DNA of 64,000 bases from Vitrella brassicaformis (GCA_001179505.1 CDMY01000285.1:9740-73739), one strand, 5' to 3'. Positions 1-15,000 are shown, numbered from the stretch's first letter. The notes: a model not told the origin generated them from the sequence alone. Numbers and translations are program-made.

Positions 1-603
1 GCCCACCTGGCTACCCATCCGGCTACCCAACCACACACACACCCTTCCCTCCCCCTCCCTGTCCGTGTCCCCACCCAGACAGACAGACGTCTGTCGGTCT
101 GTCTGCAGAGGAAGGAAGCATGCAAGCAAACCAAACTCCCAGAGAGACAAGTGAGGTAGTGAGTAGTTAGAATGAATGCCATCAATCAATCGCAGCAGCA
201 CCGACCGATCTCACAAAAAGGCTGGCAGCAGCGGACGGACGGACGACGCAAACGCAACGCAACGCAAGGCAACACAACACAATGCAAGGCCAGGCAAGAA
301 GCGGTAGGGTAGGTAGAATAGCCAGGAGGACGACAGGAGAGAGAGGAGAGGGGAGGGAAACGACCAAGCATCCGACTCACTCACTGACTGACACGCTCCC
401 TCCCTCCCTCCCAGGCAGGCAGGTAGTCAGTCTGTTAACTTCCTGAGGCTCTCCCTCCTTCTTTACACGCACGCACAGATGCGCAGACAGACCCATTCAT
501 TGATGCAATCACTGACTGCATATATGTCACCCCACCCTTCGACCTCCCCTCCCCTCCCCGCACCCAACCCACCCCCACCCCCTCCCGCTCCACAGCCACT
601 CAA
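1..603. other. Non-coding flank, simple-sequence rich
   Basis: This stretch lies beyond the stop codon of the minus-strand coiled-coil gene. It consists of short C-rich, CA-rich and GACA/GTCT-type tracts, for example alternating GACAGACAGACG and GTCTGTCGGTCTGTCTG near 78-105. I see no open reading frame with domain content. It probably contains the 3' UTR of the neighbouring gene. Confidence 0.5.
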
Positions 604-3600
604 TCACTCCCCCTCGTCCTTCCTGGTGCCATCGGCTTGCGGACTCCTCACACATTTCGACTCGCTCGTCGAATGAGAATGAGACCCATTGCTGGTCACC
701 CCACCCCCATTGTTGCCGCTTCCGCCGCCATGGCTGCTGTGGCTGTCGCCGTGGTGGGGATCCACCCGACAGGCCCCCAGAGGGACCGCACCAGCGCCCC
801 TCAGAAGGATAGCTGCAGCGGGCGCCACCACACCATTTCCACCGCTCACAGATGAGCTGCTGGGAGGGGCGCTGGGCGGGGCGGGGAGGGTCCGATGGGT
901 CTTGTCGATCGTGCCGGACGATGAGGAGGAGGAGCAGGAAGCCGCGGCGGGGGGAGGTGTCACCACCACAGGCGTCGACATGCGGGCTGCGATGCTGGCG
1001 TTGTGGTAGTCGCTAGCCGACATTCCCATTGTCACAGTGCTCCGGCCAGGGAACGACCGCCGTTGAGGCTGGATGACACTGGCGGCGGAGCTGGTGCTGC
1101 TGGTGCTGCTGGTGCTGGTGGGCCCCTTTGCCGGCGAGACGACAGCCATCCTGTCAATGGTGGGCCCTCCTCCACCTTCGGGCTGTGTGTCGTGGCCGAG
1201 GCCCTCTTGGTGCCCGTTGAAGCGAGGCCGGTGCTGACTCCACTCGTCACAGGCAGACGCACCAGCAGCAGCAGCAGCAGCAGGGAGCGGCTCGGTGGCC
1301 TCGGGCCTGGCGGGTGATGGTGAGGAGAGAGAGAGGGAGTGGAAGGGCTGGTGGTCGTCAGGCAGTGCCTCCTCGTCTCTGTCGTCGGCAGCTGATGCGA
1401 TGGGCACCTCGGTGACCTCCGAGGTGTTGTCGAGCTCCTCCTCGTCCTCTCCCATACCGATGATGATGTGCTGGTCATCGGCCGCCATGTCGAGCTGCAG
1501 CGGCGGCACTGGCCGGGCCCCGCCACGATCACCGCGGTCACGGTGGGCGTCGACCGACCGTCGCTGCTGCTGCTGGTGGTGCTGGTGGTGGAAGTGTTGG
1601 GCGTCGAACGGGTGACGCTCCTCCTGGTCCTGATCCCTGTCGTAGTCATGCTCGCCAGAGTGGTGGTCCTGGTCATGGCCAGCAGCCGTAGGGGGCGCGT
1701 AGAGCGGGTGCTGGGGGAGATGGAGAGAGGCCTGCGAGCGCTCCATCGCCACGTCAGACGTGTGTGCCCGGCCGTTGGGGTAGGCTGGCTCGGCGGCCGG
1801 GGGGAATGACACAGAGACGGACACCGCTGCGGCCTTGACGCTGCTGCTGTCATCGGTGGTGTGCGACGGCTCGGTGTCCTGTGGTGCGTCAGTGTGTCCG
1901 CCATCGAGGGAGATGAGACTCATTGCGATGGATGAGGGGTCGAGGGCGGCCGACGATGAGGGGCCCAGGTGGGGCGACGAGTGGGGCGGGACGGAATTAG
2001 ACACCGACAGAAACGGGGCTGGCCGAGTACGCCGACCATCGCCAGACGCTGCCGATAAAGAATAGAGAGAGAAGCAGAGCAGGCGATGCCGCATCCATCC
2101 CGTGCCGACGTCAGCCAGCTTCCCTTCCCTCACTCACCGTATTGTGCGTGTTGGTCATCTTCATCGTCATCCTCGTCCTGGTCGTGTTGGTCCCCGTCGT
2201 CGGTCCACCTGGCCGACCGGCCGGGCGGCAGACCTTCACCGTCGGGCGGCCCCTGGGGCACCTCACGGATGTGCGGCAAAACACCGTTGGAGTGCAGGTG
2301 CGCGACCATGGCCGCAAACTCCTCGCGGTTGCTGAAGGCTGCACATCACACACACACGAGAGAGACACGCGAGACACAGAGGCCGCAATGAGTGGAGCGA
2401 ATGGGAGGGAGTGGGTGGCTGTGTCCTGTCCAAGTGCAATGCAATCAAGCTCACTCACCGTATCGCCCCTGGCGCAGCTCGGCCATCTCCACGTCCCTTG
2501 GCATCTGAGAGAGAGGGAGGGAGGGAAACAAGGACCGAAACACATACATACGACAACACAAGAAACCACAACACAACACAAATAGATTCTCTGCCGGCGT
2601 CAAGTGGAGGAGAGCCCCTCGATTGCCCCACACTGTACCCACACGCCCACCCACGTACCTCAGCATGCATGGCGGCCTCGTGCTCCCGCGCCATGGACCG
2701 TGCGGCCGCCATCCGTCTTAGCGCCTCGTCGTCCTCCTCGCCCTCGTCCTGCCCATGGTCCTCATGCCCCTCGTAGGCATCCTCAGCATATCGCTCCGAG
2801 CGGGGAGGCAGCGGCACGTCGTGGATCTCATCCTCGCTGGTGGGGGGCCCTCCCGACGGCCGGGGAATGGGCTGCTGGGGCGAACGCAGGTGGGGGGGCA
2901 CAACACCCACTGACACCGACGACGGGGAGCCGGGGGAGGGGTTGGCAGAGGCGGCCGCCACGGCCACTGAAGCACTGGCCGCTGCGGCAGCTGCCACTGC
3001 TGCTGCTGCTACAGCTGAAGATGACGGCTGGTGGGCCGAAGACGCCTCCTCGAGACTGTGACGGGACCGATTGTTCAACCTGAGTATTGATTGCATGCCA
3101 TGCGAGCAACAGACACACAGACGGATGTGAGTGATCCAGTCAGTCATTCCTCGTATCCCTTCCCTCGACTGTCTGTTTATCAGCCGTTAGTACCCTCTGC
3201 GAAGGTCGCGGTGTGTGGCGCTGGGCGGCTCGTCTGGCGGGTGTGCTGCAGGGTGGGGGATGGAGCGGCCGGCCGTGGCGGGATGGGACGCCAGGGCTCC
3301 CTGCTGCGAGTGATACGTCATCGCCAGATGATTCAAAATCTCCGCAGTCTGTAGGGTAGTACACACACACGCACAAGAGAGGCTCCCTCATGGTATGTGT
3401 GCCTCTCTCCTCGTCTATCTATCTGTTGCTGCCCTGCTCTGCTCTGCCGCGCCGTGTGTGAGGTAAGCTGACCTCAGGTTTGAGCGCGTCCATGTGCAGC
3501 TGGAAGTGTGTGGGGTCCATGGCGATGGCCTGCAGGAACTGCGCCTGCGCCTGGGTCTCCCTCGCCTGCAAAGTCGCCTCGCGCTGAGAGGCCCGAAACG

Positions 3601-5614
3601 CCTCACGCTCCAGCACCTCCCGCTCCTCAAACGCCGCTAACAACTCACGCACCTTCGACGGCAACGCAGGCACCTCACCATCGCCACCGCCCAGACCAAC
3701 ACCACGCAAGCCGAGAGGGAAACCCCCGATGCCAATCGGGCCGACCTCTCCAGCAGCACCAGCCGCCGCCGCAGCAGCAGCTTGTGGTGGTCCACCGGTG
3801 TTGGGCTCGGCGCCCAGGTAGGCTGCGTGGAAGGGTGTGTGTTGTGTCCCAGGGTGTGCGAGGGCCGATGCGATATGTCCGCTGATGGACCCGACGGGGC
3901 ATCCGAGGCCGTCGTGGCTGTCGGCGATCTGCAACAGCTGACGAAGCACCTCGTTCTCCGTACGCAGCTTCTCTACCTCCTCCTGCACACACCACACACA
4001 TCCGTGAAAGCAAGACAGACAAGCCTGGTGCGTGGCCGTGCCCCCCATCTAGCCCCCAGCCCCCAGCCCACTGACTGAGCCACAGACAGACGTCCGTACC
4101 TCCAGTTCTCGTGTGTCGTTTTCGAATGCGGCCTCCTTGAATGCCTTTTGGATGCGCTCCCTCTCCTCGCGCTGCTCTGCCGCTTCACGCTTGACCGCCT
4201 CGGCCAGCTCCTGCGCAAGTGAAGTGACAGACAATCAGCAGAGAGCAGAGCAGAGCAGAGAGGGAGACCTTGGTCGTTGGTTGCGTCAGTCAGGTGTGTT
4301 GCAATGCCTGGGGTCCACTCCACTCACTCACCTGTTCCTTTTTGATGCGCGCCTTGGCTACGTGCAGCTGCTGCGCTGTCACATTGCGCTGGTGGTTGGC
4401 GACCTGAACACACAGCACAGGCAGACAGGAAGGGAAGGGCACAGGCTGTGGGTCAGTAACTTGCGCCGCGCGCAGACAGTTACTATGGCTGGCTGGCTGC
4501 GTTTGTTTATGATAAATATACCTACCTTGGCTTGTTCCAGCTCTTTGAACATGCCCTTCAAAACTGCGCGGTAGACCCTATTGTTGGCCTGCAGCATGGC
4601 GTTGTCGGCAGACATCAACTGAAAACACACGCACACACACACACAGAGGACACGCACCATGAGGAGAGGCAACATACATGGCATGGTGTTCCACTCACTG
4701 CCTCCCTGCCTGTTTGTCTGACCATGAGCATTTTGACGGCCTCTTTGATGCCGTTCCGGAGCTCCCTGACCTCCTTGTCCCACAGGTAGCTGTAGGCCGC
4801 GTCCATCTCCACATACCTCGTCCGACGAACACCGCTGCCCCTCCCACCCCCGCCACCAACACTCGACGACCCCTCCCCCCTCCTCTGGGGGCCTGATGAG
4901 CCACCGTCAGACGCCTCATCGGTGAGGTGCTGGTGGCTGCCCTCTCCATCGCCTCCCTGTGTGTCGTCGTGGCCCTTGGCGTCATCAGAGGGATGGTGTG
5001 CGGGCGGCGGGAGGGGCTGCGGACGGCAGCCGCTCGACGACGTGGTGGCCCGGCTGTCGGCACCGCCTGAGGCGACCGTTTCCACTGGGGACGATGCAGC
5101 CTTGGCCGAACCTGATGAGGGAGAGTCGCCATCCTGACACAAGGACACACACGATACGACACGGGCACACCGACGGATGGGATGCACTCATCTGGTCCCT
5201 TCCTTTGAGACACACATGGTGTGTGTGTGCTCTCTGCAAGTGCGATCGTACCCCCGATGAGGGTGCCCTGTCGGTCTCCCGCCCGGCCTGGTCCCTGCCC
5301 TCCTCGTTGGGCGACTCCTCGTGCTCCCAGCGAGACACAGGGAGCACCGCGCCACGCCCGACGGCAGGAGCGGCCGAGTCGATGAAGCTATTTACAGCAG
5401 GTTGATCTCCAGCGGGAATTTCACCTTGCACAGGATCGGCCTGGTGGGCTCCTCCACCGCTGCTATCCCCTCCGTCAGCCGGTGCATGAGGCGGCCTCTC
5501 CGCCTCACCCGCCTCTGGCGACGAGTGAGTTGGGCTCGACGCTGCTGCTGCGGCATCAGAAGCTCCGGAGGCGTCTGCGATGGGATGCAAGTCGTCGCCC
5601 GGCGCATCTGACAT
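604..5614 (-). CDS. Large coiled-coil protein of unknown function
   Basis: I do not recognise this gene. Eleven exons (5614-5252, 5133-4723, 4618-4526, 4403-4332, 4210-4100, 3982-3473, 3348-3194, 3079-2659, 2504-2459, 2338-2138, 2048-604) splice in frame to 1,275 residues with GT-AG junctions. Residues 1-235 are low-complexity (Ser, Asp, Gly rich). Residues about 240-355 form a heptad-like segment spread over five exons; it includes ELAEAVKREAAEQREERERI and EEVEKLRTENEVLRQLLQ, so a coiled coil is likely. Downstream are an Ala/Gly stretch, a second short helix around LLAAFEEREVLEREAFRASQ, and a long Ser/Thr/His/Gln-rich tail from the 1,445-nt last exon. The central coil weakly recalls SIKE/FGFR1OP2-type coils, but that is not an assignment. 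The start is the first ATG of an open exon and lies 468 nt from the start of the divergent HUWE1-like gene. Confidence 0.8.
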
Positions 5615-6082
5615 GCTCCTCCTCCTACTCCTCTATTGTGAAGCCTCTCGCCTCGACTCGCCTCACTCACGCCTCGACCCGCCGCACAGCAGCAAACCGC
5701 GCATCCTAGACTGCATCAAGCTGTTGCTGTGCTACAAACTGCCATAACGAGCCTCCACCGCCGACTGCAAGCTCACAAGCTCTCGGTGATCGGCAAGGAA
5801 AAACAGAAAAACCAGCCTTTTGACGCAGGAGATCAGCAGTGGCTGCATCCCTGTGTCCATCTCGTTTTGCGTCGCCAATCTCGTGTTGCTATCCTGTTTG
5901 GATCTTGCCTTGGTTGGTCGGCGGTGGCTGGCGAGTCTGCAGCGGCGGTAGTGGCCAGGCGTGGCGGGCGTGGAGGCGTGTGTCTCTACCGGTGGCGTGA
6001 GGGGTGGCATCTGGGTGAGTATGAGTAGCATGCTGATCCGCCTGCTGTCTCGAAGTACTGTCACTCGGCCGCTGACGACAGA
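5615..6082. promoter_or_regulatory. Shared 5' region of two divergent genes
   Basis: These 468 nt separate the start codons of the minus-strand coiled-coil gene and the plus-strand HECT ligase gene. They must hold both 5' UTRs and both promoters. I see no TATA box at a convincing position. The assignment rests on gene arrangement only. Confidence 0.45.
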
Positions 6083-9000
6083 ATGAGGATTGAATATAAC
6101 CAGAATGCGCTGCATGCCCTGGCGGCGGCGTCGCTCTCGGAGCCTCAGCGCGTCGTCATCGAGACCTTGGTCACATCCCCACTCGACCAGCTGGCAAACC
6201 ACCTCGAGGGCTTCCAGTGGTGCTTCGAGAAGGTCCGTTGCCTGCGTGTGTGGCCGTGGTCTGACTGACAGATACATTCCTCCACACCTCTCGTCTGAGT
6301 AACTGGTGTGTTGTCTTGTGTGTGCGTGTGTGTCAGGGCAACCTCGAGCACTGGGCGTGTGTCATCAATCGGTTCGACAGCTGCCTGAGGGCGTTTGTGC
6401 GCAGGAACAATCTGTGGACGCCAGGTGGGCCGTGTGGGCAGGGAGACGAAGGAGGTGCAGGTGCGGGGGGGTGAGGTGTGTCTCCGTGTGTGTGGCGTGC
6501 AGCGTCTTCTCTCTACGATGGCGAGCCTGATGTGGACGGTGAGGTCACCGAGGCGCTGGCGCACCAGATACTCAAGGCCACTCACATCATACTCGAAAAC
6601 TGCACCAACAAGGTCAGCCGGCCGGCCAGCCAGCCACCAGACACACACGGACACATCCCTCTCGCCACACACCTCTCTCTCTCTCTCTCTGTCTGTCTGT
6701 CTGGTGTGCTGTGTTGTGTTGCAGCATCACTTCAACTCGCTCGAGTACGCCACGGCGGTGCTGGACAGCTTCAACTTGGATGTGGTCTACGCCGCACTGC
6801 GGCTGCTCACCAGCTACTACTACTCCATCAAACGGTACACACACACACACACACACACACATGGCCACAGTGTGTGTGTGGATTGGTTGACCACATGTGT
6901 GTGTGTCGTGGTGCATGCACTGCAGTAGCAGGAAGTCCTCGACCGACGCGCTGTGTCACGACGAGCTGTTCCACCGGCTGACGGTCCTGTGCGAGAGTCC
7001 TCTGGGCGACGTGTACTTCCCCTCCTCACCCGCACCGTCGCTCACCTCGGCTTCGACGGCCGTCAAGTCGGACGCCGACGACATGGAGCGGACAGACATG
7101 AGATCGCTGTGCACACCGGGAGCACCAGTGGTCAGCCAGACAGCACATGTAGCCACAAAGACAGACAGACAGACAGCCTCACAGACAGCTGCACACCTCA
7201 CTCGACGCGACGTGTGCAGCCTGCCATGAGTGGCGGTTTCTTTGAGGTCGAGGCCTACATCCACAAGGGCCACAATGCCCGAGGGCCGCGGCCTGGTCCT
7301 GGTCCTGGTGCGGCTGGGCCAGCGCCGGCCTGTGGTGGTGCGGCAGCTTCGTCGGCAGGGGCGGTGGGTGGCGGAGGGAGTGGTGCTGTCGGCGGCGGTG
7401 CTCGTCTGATTCGGACCGAGTCGATCCGCATTCCGGTGAGCGAGCTCAAGAGCTCGTCGGGCGACAGGCTCCATGAGGAGGAGAGCGACCTCAGGCGGCT
7501 GGTCGACACGTACGACATCGCACCCAACCAGATACCGGTCAGCCACCGGGCGAGGCGACACACACACGGCAGGACACCAGACAGACACATGACGGAGACA
7601 CACGGGAATGTGTCTGTGTGTGTCGGTTGGTGCTGTTTGTGTGTGACAGACGCTGCGTCACAAGATCCGGATAGTGCGTGCGATGGAGGCGGATCACATG
7701 CGGCAGAAACTTGTCGCCATCAGACTCGCGGCGGTGAGTGAGTCAATCAGTGCACTGAGCGACAGCACACACACTCACATTGACAGGCAGGCAGGCAGGC
7801 AATGCCCCCAAGGAGTCAATGAGTGTTGCTTGGTTCATCCCTGTGTGTGTGTGTGTGTGTGATTGCTCGGTTGGCTTCATTCATTCGTTCATTCAGATGA
7901 ATTGTTTCGTGAGTTTCAGTCCGAATGCGTTCTTCGGCTACCTCTATGGCAACCCATCGCTGCTCGTCGAGGTCACCGACCTTCTCCGCCAATCCTCTAT
8001 CCTTCACATGCAAGACGTCGCCGTAAGTTGGCACACTCACACACACACATGGGCACAGAGAGAGAGCAGCCCCTCCCACTGATTGGTTTGTTGTTTGACT
8101 GACGTTGGTGGGGTCGGTGGCTGCAGGTTGTGGCGTTGAATCTGATAAGTGTGCTGCTGCAGGACAAGCAGAACTATCGCACCGTCCTCTCACTCATGGG
8201 CATCGCCAGCCCCTACGGCCTATTCCCCTCACTCCTGCGGCGCATCCTCCGACATCCGTACGTGGCAGAGCCCCTATTCCCCCCTCTAGATCCCGTCGCA
8301 GAGGACGGCGACCAGCCGGGCCCCTCCTCACCCCTAGCCGCCCCCCCACAGCCATCCCCGGCCATCCCAATGTCAGACGACGACCAAGGAGCGGCCCATG
8401 GGGGGCTGTCTCTGCGGCCTTACAGTAGTAGTGAAGACGGTGCGCATTACCTGGTGATCCAGGCGGCGCTGCAGCTCTACTCGAGCGTGCTGCAGACATC
8501 GCAGACGGTGCAGGGCTCCATGTCGACGGGCGTCCTCTGCGCCGTGCTCGACTTCCTACGCTCACGAGACCTCCACCACATCTCACCGATGCTCTACGCC
8601 ACTCGGTGAGCCACCCCTCCCCCCACCCCACAGAGGCTGTGTGGACATCGTCCGTCTGTTTGTGTGTGTGGTGTGTCATTCAGGTTGCTTGAGCATTGCA
8701 TGCAGTACTCCGTGCAGGCGTCGACTCTGCTCATGCGCGAGTGCAGCGCCAACGAACGGTACACACACACACACACCCAACACACACACCCCATCATGAG
8801 TCATGAGGATGTTTGTTTTGTCCGGTATGGTGTGGTGTGCATCAGTCTGATTGAGCGCATCCGGTGGGAGGTGGCACGTGTGAAGGAGCTGGTGGACTCA
8901 CCGCAGGCCAGCGACGCCATCCTGCACCAGACAAACGCCACACCGGCAGACAAAGCCGCATACTGGCAGGTACGTTATGTGGGCGATGGATGGAAACTCG

Positions 9001-12000
9001 CGCGCGGCTTGGTCTCCTGGTCTATCTATCGGTCGGTGTTGCGTGACCGTGTGGCTGGCTGGTTGCAGGGCAAGCTGCTGCATCTGAATCGGTGCAGTTT
9101 GCTCAAGGCGCTGATGCGGACCCTGAAGACGCTGCTCGAGGTGGGGGAGGGCAACCCTGCCGCAGTGGGCGGCCTGCAGTCGCTGCTTGAGGGCCCCTTC
9201 CTGCCGACCGTCAAGGACGTCTTCACCTGCGGCGAGAAGATGAGCCTCGGCAGTGTCGGCGGCGCTATGCAGCTTCTGGGGTTCGTTATCGGGGAGGACC
9301 CCACAGCCATTCCCTCACTCATCGAAAAGGCAAACACAGACAGACAGACAATGGCAGGGCAGTGTGTGTAATATGTGTATTTGTGTGAACATTCAGGGTT
9401 TGCTGTCGACGTTGCTGGACAGCATCAACGAGAGGACGCTGTGCTCTGATGAGGTCCTGGGTGCCTACCCCACCATCCTGGCCTCCATCTTCCTCCACAA
9501 CTCGGGCGAGCAGGCCATGGCGCAGCGGGAGTACAAGCCGGTGGGCTTCACCATCGACCAGATCAGCAACAAAGACCTCACCCTGCACTTCCAAACCAAC
9601 GAAATCGCTTCCATGGTCAGCCCAGCCGCTGACACTCCCCTTACCGTCTGGAGCATTGCACTCATTCTCTCCCCCGTGTGTGTGTTGGGTCATGTCAGCT
9701 GGGAGCGTCTCTCGAGGAGATCACCCGCAACCAGCCCAACTCCCGCCGCCCCATCGTCAACTTCTGTGTGGCGCTGCTGCGCAAGATGAAGGAGGACGCC
9801 ATGAAGCTGCCCCTGTGGAAGCCTTTCAACGCCGAGGCCGCCCGGGCATCCCCGCCGCCCAAGCCCACTGAGCTGGCCTACATAACCAACCCGCCGCTGC
9901 CACCCGACGACTACCTCCCCGATCGCCTGCATAACCTGGGCCGGCTGCTCCAAGCCTTCCTCTCCTCGACGGAAAACGCCAAGGTGGGCGGGGCGCGGCG
10001 TGCGCACATTCACAGAACACTTTGAGGAAAAGGGCCGGCCATTTGACGACATTACATCGGTGTGGTTGGTGTGGTTCAGTTGTTTGTTGAGAGCAGTGGT
10101 CTTCCCCTGCTGATGGAGCTGTGTTCTTTGCCGGCGCTGCCGTCCAACTTCCTGCAAGTGACCAACGGGCACTCACTGCCGCAAATCTTCAGGTCGTTGT
10201 ACCCATCCAATCACACACCAAACCGCTTCACACACACATCGATGCACTCACACATAAATGCTATTCTGCTCTCTGTGTGTGTGTGTGTGTGTTCAGTGTG
10301 GGCAGCACGGCGATGCGGATCAGCGGCCAGGCGTGGGCGGCCATCCTGCACCCCCAGCTCCTCTCTGGCGCCAAGCGGGCTGTCAGCGACATTACAGACA
10401 CACTCAAGGCGGACCAGTGCGGCGATGAGCCCATCGAGTGGTCTGCGGACATGACGGACGACAGCACGGCGCTGTTCCGGCTGCTGCAGGGCATCGCCAA
10501 GGTGGACGCGCTGCTGTGGCAGGCCATGACCATCTATGGCGGCACCAGCCAGAGCTTCCAGACCAGCACACCCAACTCATGGGCTTACCTCGCCGCTATC
10601 GCTAAGGAAATCGTACCTGGTGGGTAGACAGACAGCTGTGTGTGTGGACAGACAGGACCACACCAGCAGAGCCCAGGCCCACTCAACTGTCTGTCTGTGT
10701 CTGTCGGTCTGTTGTGTGTGGTGGGTCAGTTGTGAAGCCGTTGATGCGCGAGGTGTACCGACAGACGCCTCCCGGCGGCTGCAAGCCCTACCCCCACCCG
10801 CAGCTGGAGCCCCTCGACCCATCCACACTGCTCAGCTTCAAATTCCACGCACACGACAGGACGGTGAGTGAGACACAATCATACGACGCACACATCACAT
10901 ATGGGAAGCACCCGTGGATGAGTGCATCCATCCCCCGTGTTGTGTTCCAGGCTGGTCGTCTGCGCGGGATTCAGGTGGACCGCACTAACCTGCCGAGTCA
11001 CATGCCCATCACGCTCCACACCGACTACACCGCCCAGGCGGCCGATGCCTTCAGCATCCCCAACCCCGCATTCGAGCCAGACGGCATGGCCACGCTCCCC
11101 GGCCCCCCTGCGTCGGTCGCTCCCGACGCCCTCATGTCCGACGGCACCTCGGCCGCCCTCTCCCCCGCCCCATCATCCACCTCGTTGCCGCAGGGCGACA
11201 AGGAGGCACCCACGTACTTCAAGACGTCGACGCCGCGGGCGGTGGTGCTCGAGGCGGCGCGGACCATGCTGCACACCGTCAGACACTTCCTCACCACGGT
11301 ATTGATGAGACAGACACATTCCACAGGAGGAAACACCGCACTTACGGGTGAGCTCACTGGTCATCCACCTGTGTGTTGTGTGTGTGTGTTGTGTGTCAGG
11401 TGAGTCGCATGGCCAACTATGTGCAGCAGAGGAGTCGCACTCGGGCCGCCACTGTGCCCACACCGGCCCAGCGGGCAGCCGCCCTCACACTGGCACAGCT
11501 AGGCGTCGACCTGCTCTCTGATGTGCCCCTTGCGCCGCCCCCGTCCATCGAGGTCGACCGGTGTCGCGACCACCTCTACGACAAGATCACTCCTGAGGAG
11601 GCCATGGCGGCCCTGACGCCCAAGGACGAGGATGTGACCATGGCCGATGCGCACGCCGAGACGGATGGTGGTGGGGGCAAAGAGGTCAAGGAGAGCCGCG
11701 AGATGAGCCTACAGATCCAGGGCATGACGCCCGTGCAGACGGCGAGGTGAGTGCGCGGTGTGGGTGGAAGGAGTGACGTGACCCCCGTATATGTCGGGGT
11801 GTGTGTGTGTGTGTAGGTATCTCTCGGATGTGGTTGAGTTTCTGTCCAAGCTGCATGTCGACGATCGCAATCACGGACACATCAACACACTCTCACTAGA
11901 CTACTTCTACAAGGTGACACAACAACATGACCCAGCAATCACTTGCCGCCACTGGGAAGACCCTCTCACCTCTGTGTGTGTGTGGGTGGGTGGGTGTGTT

Positions 12001-15000
12001 CGTGTGTGTGTCAGCTGCACGGGATGAAGTATGTGTATCGAGCCCTGGCCTATGAGTTCGGCGTGCTGCACTCGGTCGCCGTCTCGTTCCTCAGCCTCGA
12101 CGCTCAGGCGGCCTGCGAGCTGACGAACGCCAACAAGGATGCCGTGTGGCCCCTGTGGGTGGATCGCATGACAGAGCTGGTCAAGAAGGAGGACATCGAC
12201 ACGGCTGCCGCCGTCACGGCTGAGGCCGACATCACGGAGCGGCAACGGCTGGCGCTCGCCACTCTCTCCAAATGCGTGCAGGTCAGCACGATTATATATA
12301 ATCAGGCGGACATAACATTAGTATTCTTGCTGGAGTTATGTGACACACAATGCATCTTGTGTCGTCCTGATTTCTTAATGCAGAGCTGCACGACGTATCT
12401 GGAGCGGCTGACTTCGTGGAAGCGCTTCAGCACACCGCAGATCACTCAGTTCCTGCACAAGTGAGACAGACAGCTGACAGAGAGCTCACGGCACACACAC
12501 ATCTGAGCTGTCCCCCTTCCATGGTCATTATTCACCATCAGGGGCTGCAAGCGTCCGAGTGCGGCCCAGCGTGGCGGCCCGGCAGCAGCAGGGGCAGCAG
12601 CTACCACATCGGCGGCTCAGGGCAGTGCGGCAGAGGGGGCGGGCAGCAGTGCGGCACAGGCGGGTGGGACATCCACTGCAGCTGCTGGGGGTGAAGGGGC
12701 ACCGTCTGTTGGACACCCGCCATCTCAACAGGCCGGGACGGCCATGGACACGACCACAGGTGGCGGTGACAGCGCTCAGGATGCCGCTGTCAAGGAGCGA
12801 GATGCAGAGCTGGCGACCTTCGACGCTTTGAGGTTCGGTGAGACACTCCAGATCGAGGCTGTGGCGCACCTGCTGCCGTGGTGGAGACTCTTCGACGCCA
12901 CGCAGGTCCGAGGGAGAGAGCTGATTGACGCGACTGACGGGGGCTCATGTGCAGGCGTATGTGTGTTGTGTGTTGCATTGTGTGCAGTATGGGAAGCCTT
13001 CGTCATCTGGCGATGCATCGACGACGGCCCACACCCGGGCCACGTCGACCCCAGTGGTGTCGACCACCTCGCAGCCGATGCTCCTCTACGCCGTGTCGGT
13101 CTACCCCGCCAAGGCCATGGCTTCCATCCTCCGCATCTTCACACACCTACTCGACACCCAGACCGACCAGCGACGCAGCGCCAATGCTCCATGGCTGACA
13201 GCACCGGGTGGCGGGGGGCCGGGCGGCGCTGAGCGACCCAGGTCGCAGGTCGACCCAGGGGCCGTGCAGACCCTCGTGGACATGGGATTCTCGCGAGTGC
13301 TGGCCGAGCAGGCGCTCATGTCGACTGGCACGAGCAGCCTGGAGGTGGCCGCAGACTGGATACTGCAGCACCAACACCTGGAGGGGCCTGTGGCGGCGAG
13401 GGCCGCCCACGAGGCCGCCAACGCAGGGGCCACCGCTCTGCAGGCTGCACCCGAGGAGACACAGCTGCTGGAGGGGCTCATTCGCGGCCTCGTTGGGTCA
13501 CTCCCCGCCCCTGCTCCCGTCCCTGGTCCCCCTCCCCCTCCGCCCGCGCAGCCAGGAGCACCGGCCGACACCACTGCCGACGTCCCGATGGCGCCTGCAG
13601 GGGAGACGGCCGACAGTGATGGGCAAGGTCAGCAGATGGACTCGGCACAGGAGGGCCCTCCCTCTCCGTCACGCCGGTCCGGCCGGCGGAGCAGAGCGAG
13701 AGGTGGCAGGCGTGGCCGCAACGCGTCACCGATGTCCAGAACCCCGAGGGCGCCGCAGGGCGACCCCTCGCCGCCAGCATCGGAGACGCCCTCACCTGCT
13801 ACAGCCTCGATACAGCCGACAAGGCGGCAAGAGAGCCAGTCGACTCTGGAGAAGCATTGGCCTGAGGAGGAGGTCAAGTCCGTCCTCAACAATCTCAAGA
13901 GCGACTTCTTCTACCGCCTCATCAACGTCGGCTGCCGCGTCCCCCAGTGCTCCGTGCAAGGTATGGTACGCCAGCCAGCGGGTCGGTCATCGACCAACAT
14001 ACCTGTTCGTCATCGATTGGGAATGCCTCCGTGTCTCTGTCGTTTTGTTGTCTCTGCTTGCTGCAGTGACCGACGCGTGTCTGCGATCCGTCAACTTCAA
14101 TCTCGACTTCGGTCGGCGGCCGGAGCAGTCGGGCGCTCCGTCTGGCGGCGACGCGGGGCCGGGAATCGACACCCACAGCGAGGTGCCACCGAGCGGGGTG
14201 CCTTCCAGACGGCACGTGGGGATCTTCGGGTTCCTTGCGGGGGACCACCCGGACAGACCCCGCAGACGTGAGCCGACACGACACCGAGACGACAAGAGCG
14301 CATGGCCAGTGCGAGAGTGTGGTTCCTGCGTGTCTGTCTCGTGTGTCATGTGTCATGAATCAGATCAAGACAACCCGGCGATGAATTGCGAGATAGTGAT
14401 GGATGAGATCCTTCGGCGGCTGCAGAGCTGTGTGGAGGCCTTCCCGTCCTCGTCTTGCCCCGTGTATCTGCTGCCCATCCCCGACCAACCGCCCGGCCTG
14501 CCCGGCAGCCTCGTCGACATGTCGCACCAGGCCACACCGCGAGGCACCCCTTTCTCATCGCCGCCGCCATCACCCTCGCCCATGTAAACCACTCACACAT
14601 ATGAATGAAGGTCGATAGATCCATGTGGATTGATTGATGCGGTGTGGTGTGTGTCCACATACGGTGTATGTGTGTGTAGGTACGCTGGTGAGGTGACGGA
14701 CGAGGAGAGAGGGGGCATCTCGCCGGCGGGCCTCAACGAGGGAGGCGGCAAGGACACGACTGAGAGGCAGAAGGTGCGTGCAGCGGCCCAGCGGTTCCAC
14801 GAAGACCTGCAGTGCATCCTACACCTTATGGCCAACATGCTCCATCGCAGATCGCCAGCAAGGTACACTACATACACAACGGCCAGGAAACGAGTGAATT
14901 GCAAGGGCAAAGACGCATTTCTGGCTGTGTGTATGTATGGTCCAATTGATCAGGAAAGCGCTCAAGTCGCTCGTGACGAGTCCATTGGAGGGGCTGTACA

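Noticed and set aside
604-5614. Long plus-strand open frames opposite the coiled-coil gene
   Set aside because: They are antisense shadows of GC-rich codons. The minus-strand model has 11 exons that join in frame with consensus GT-AG sites, and the plus frames show only Ser/Arg/Pro/Cys low complexity.
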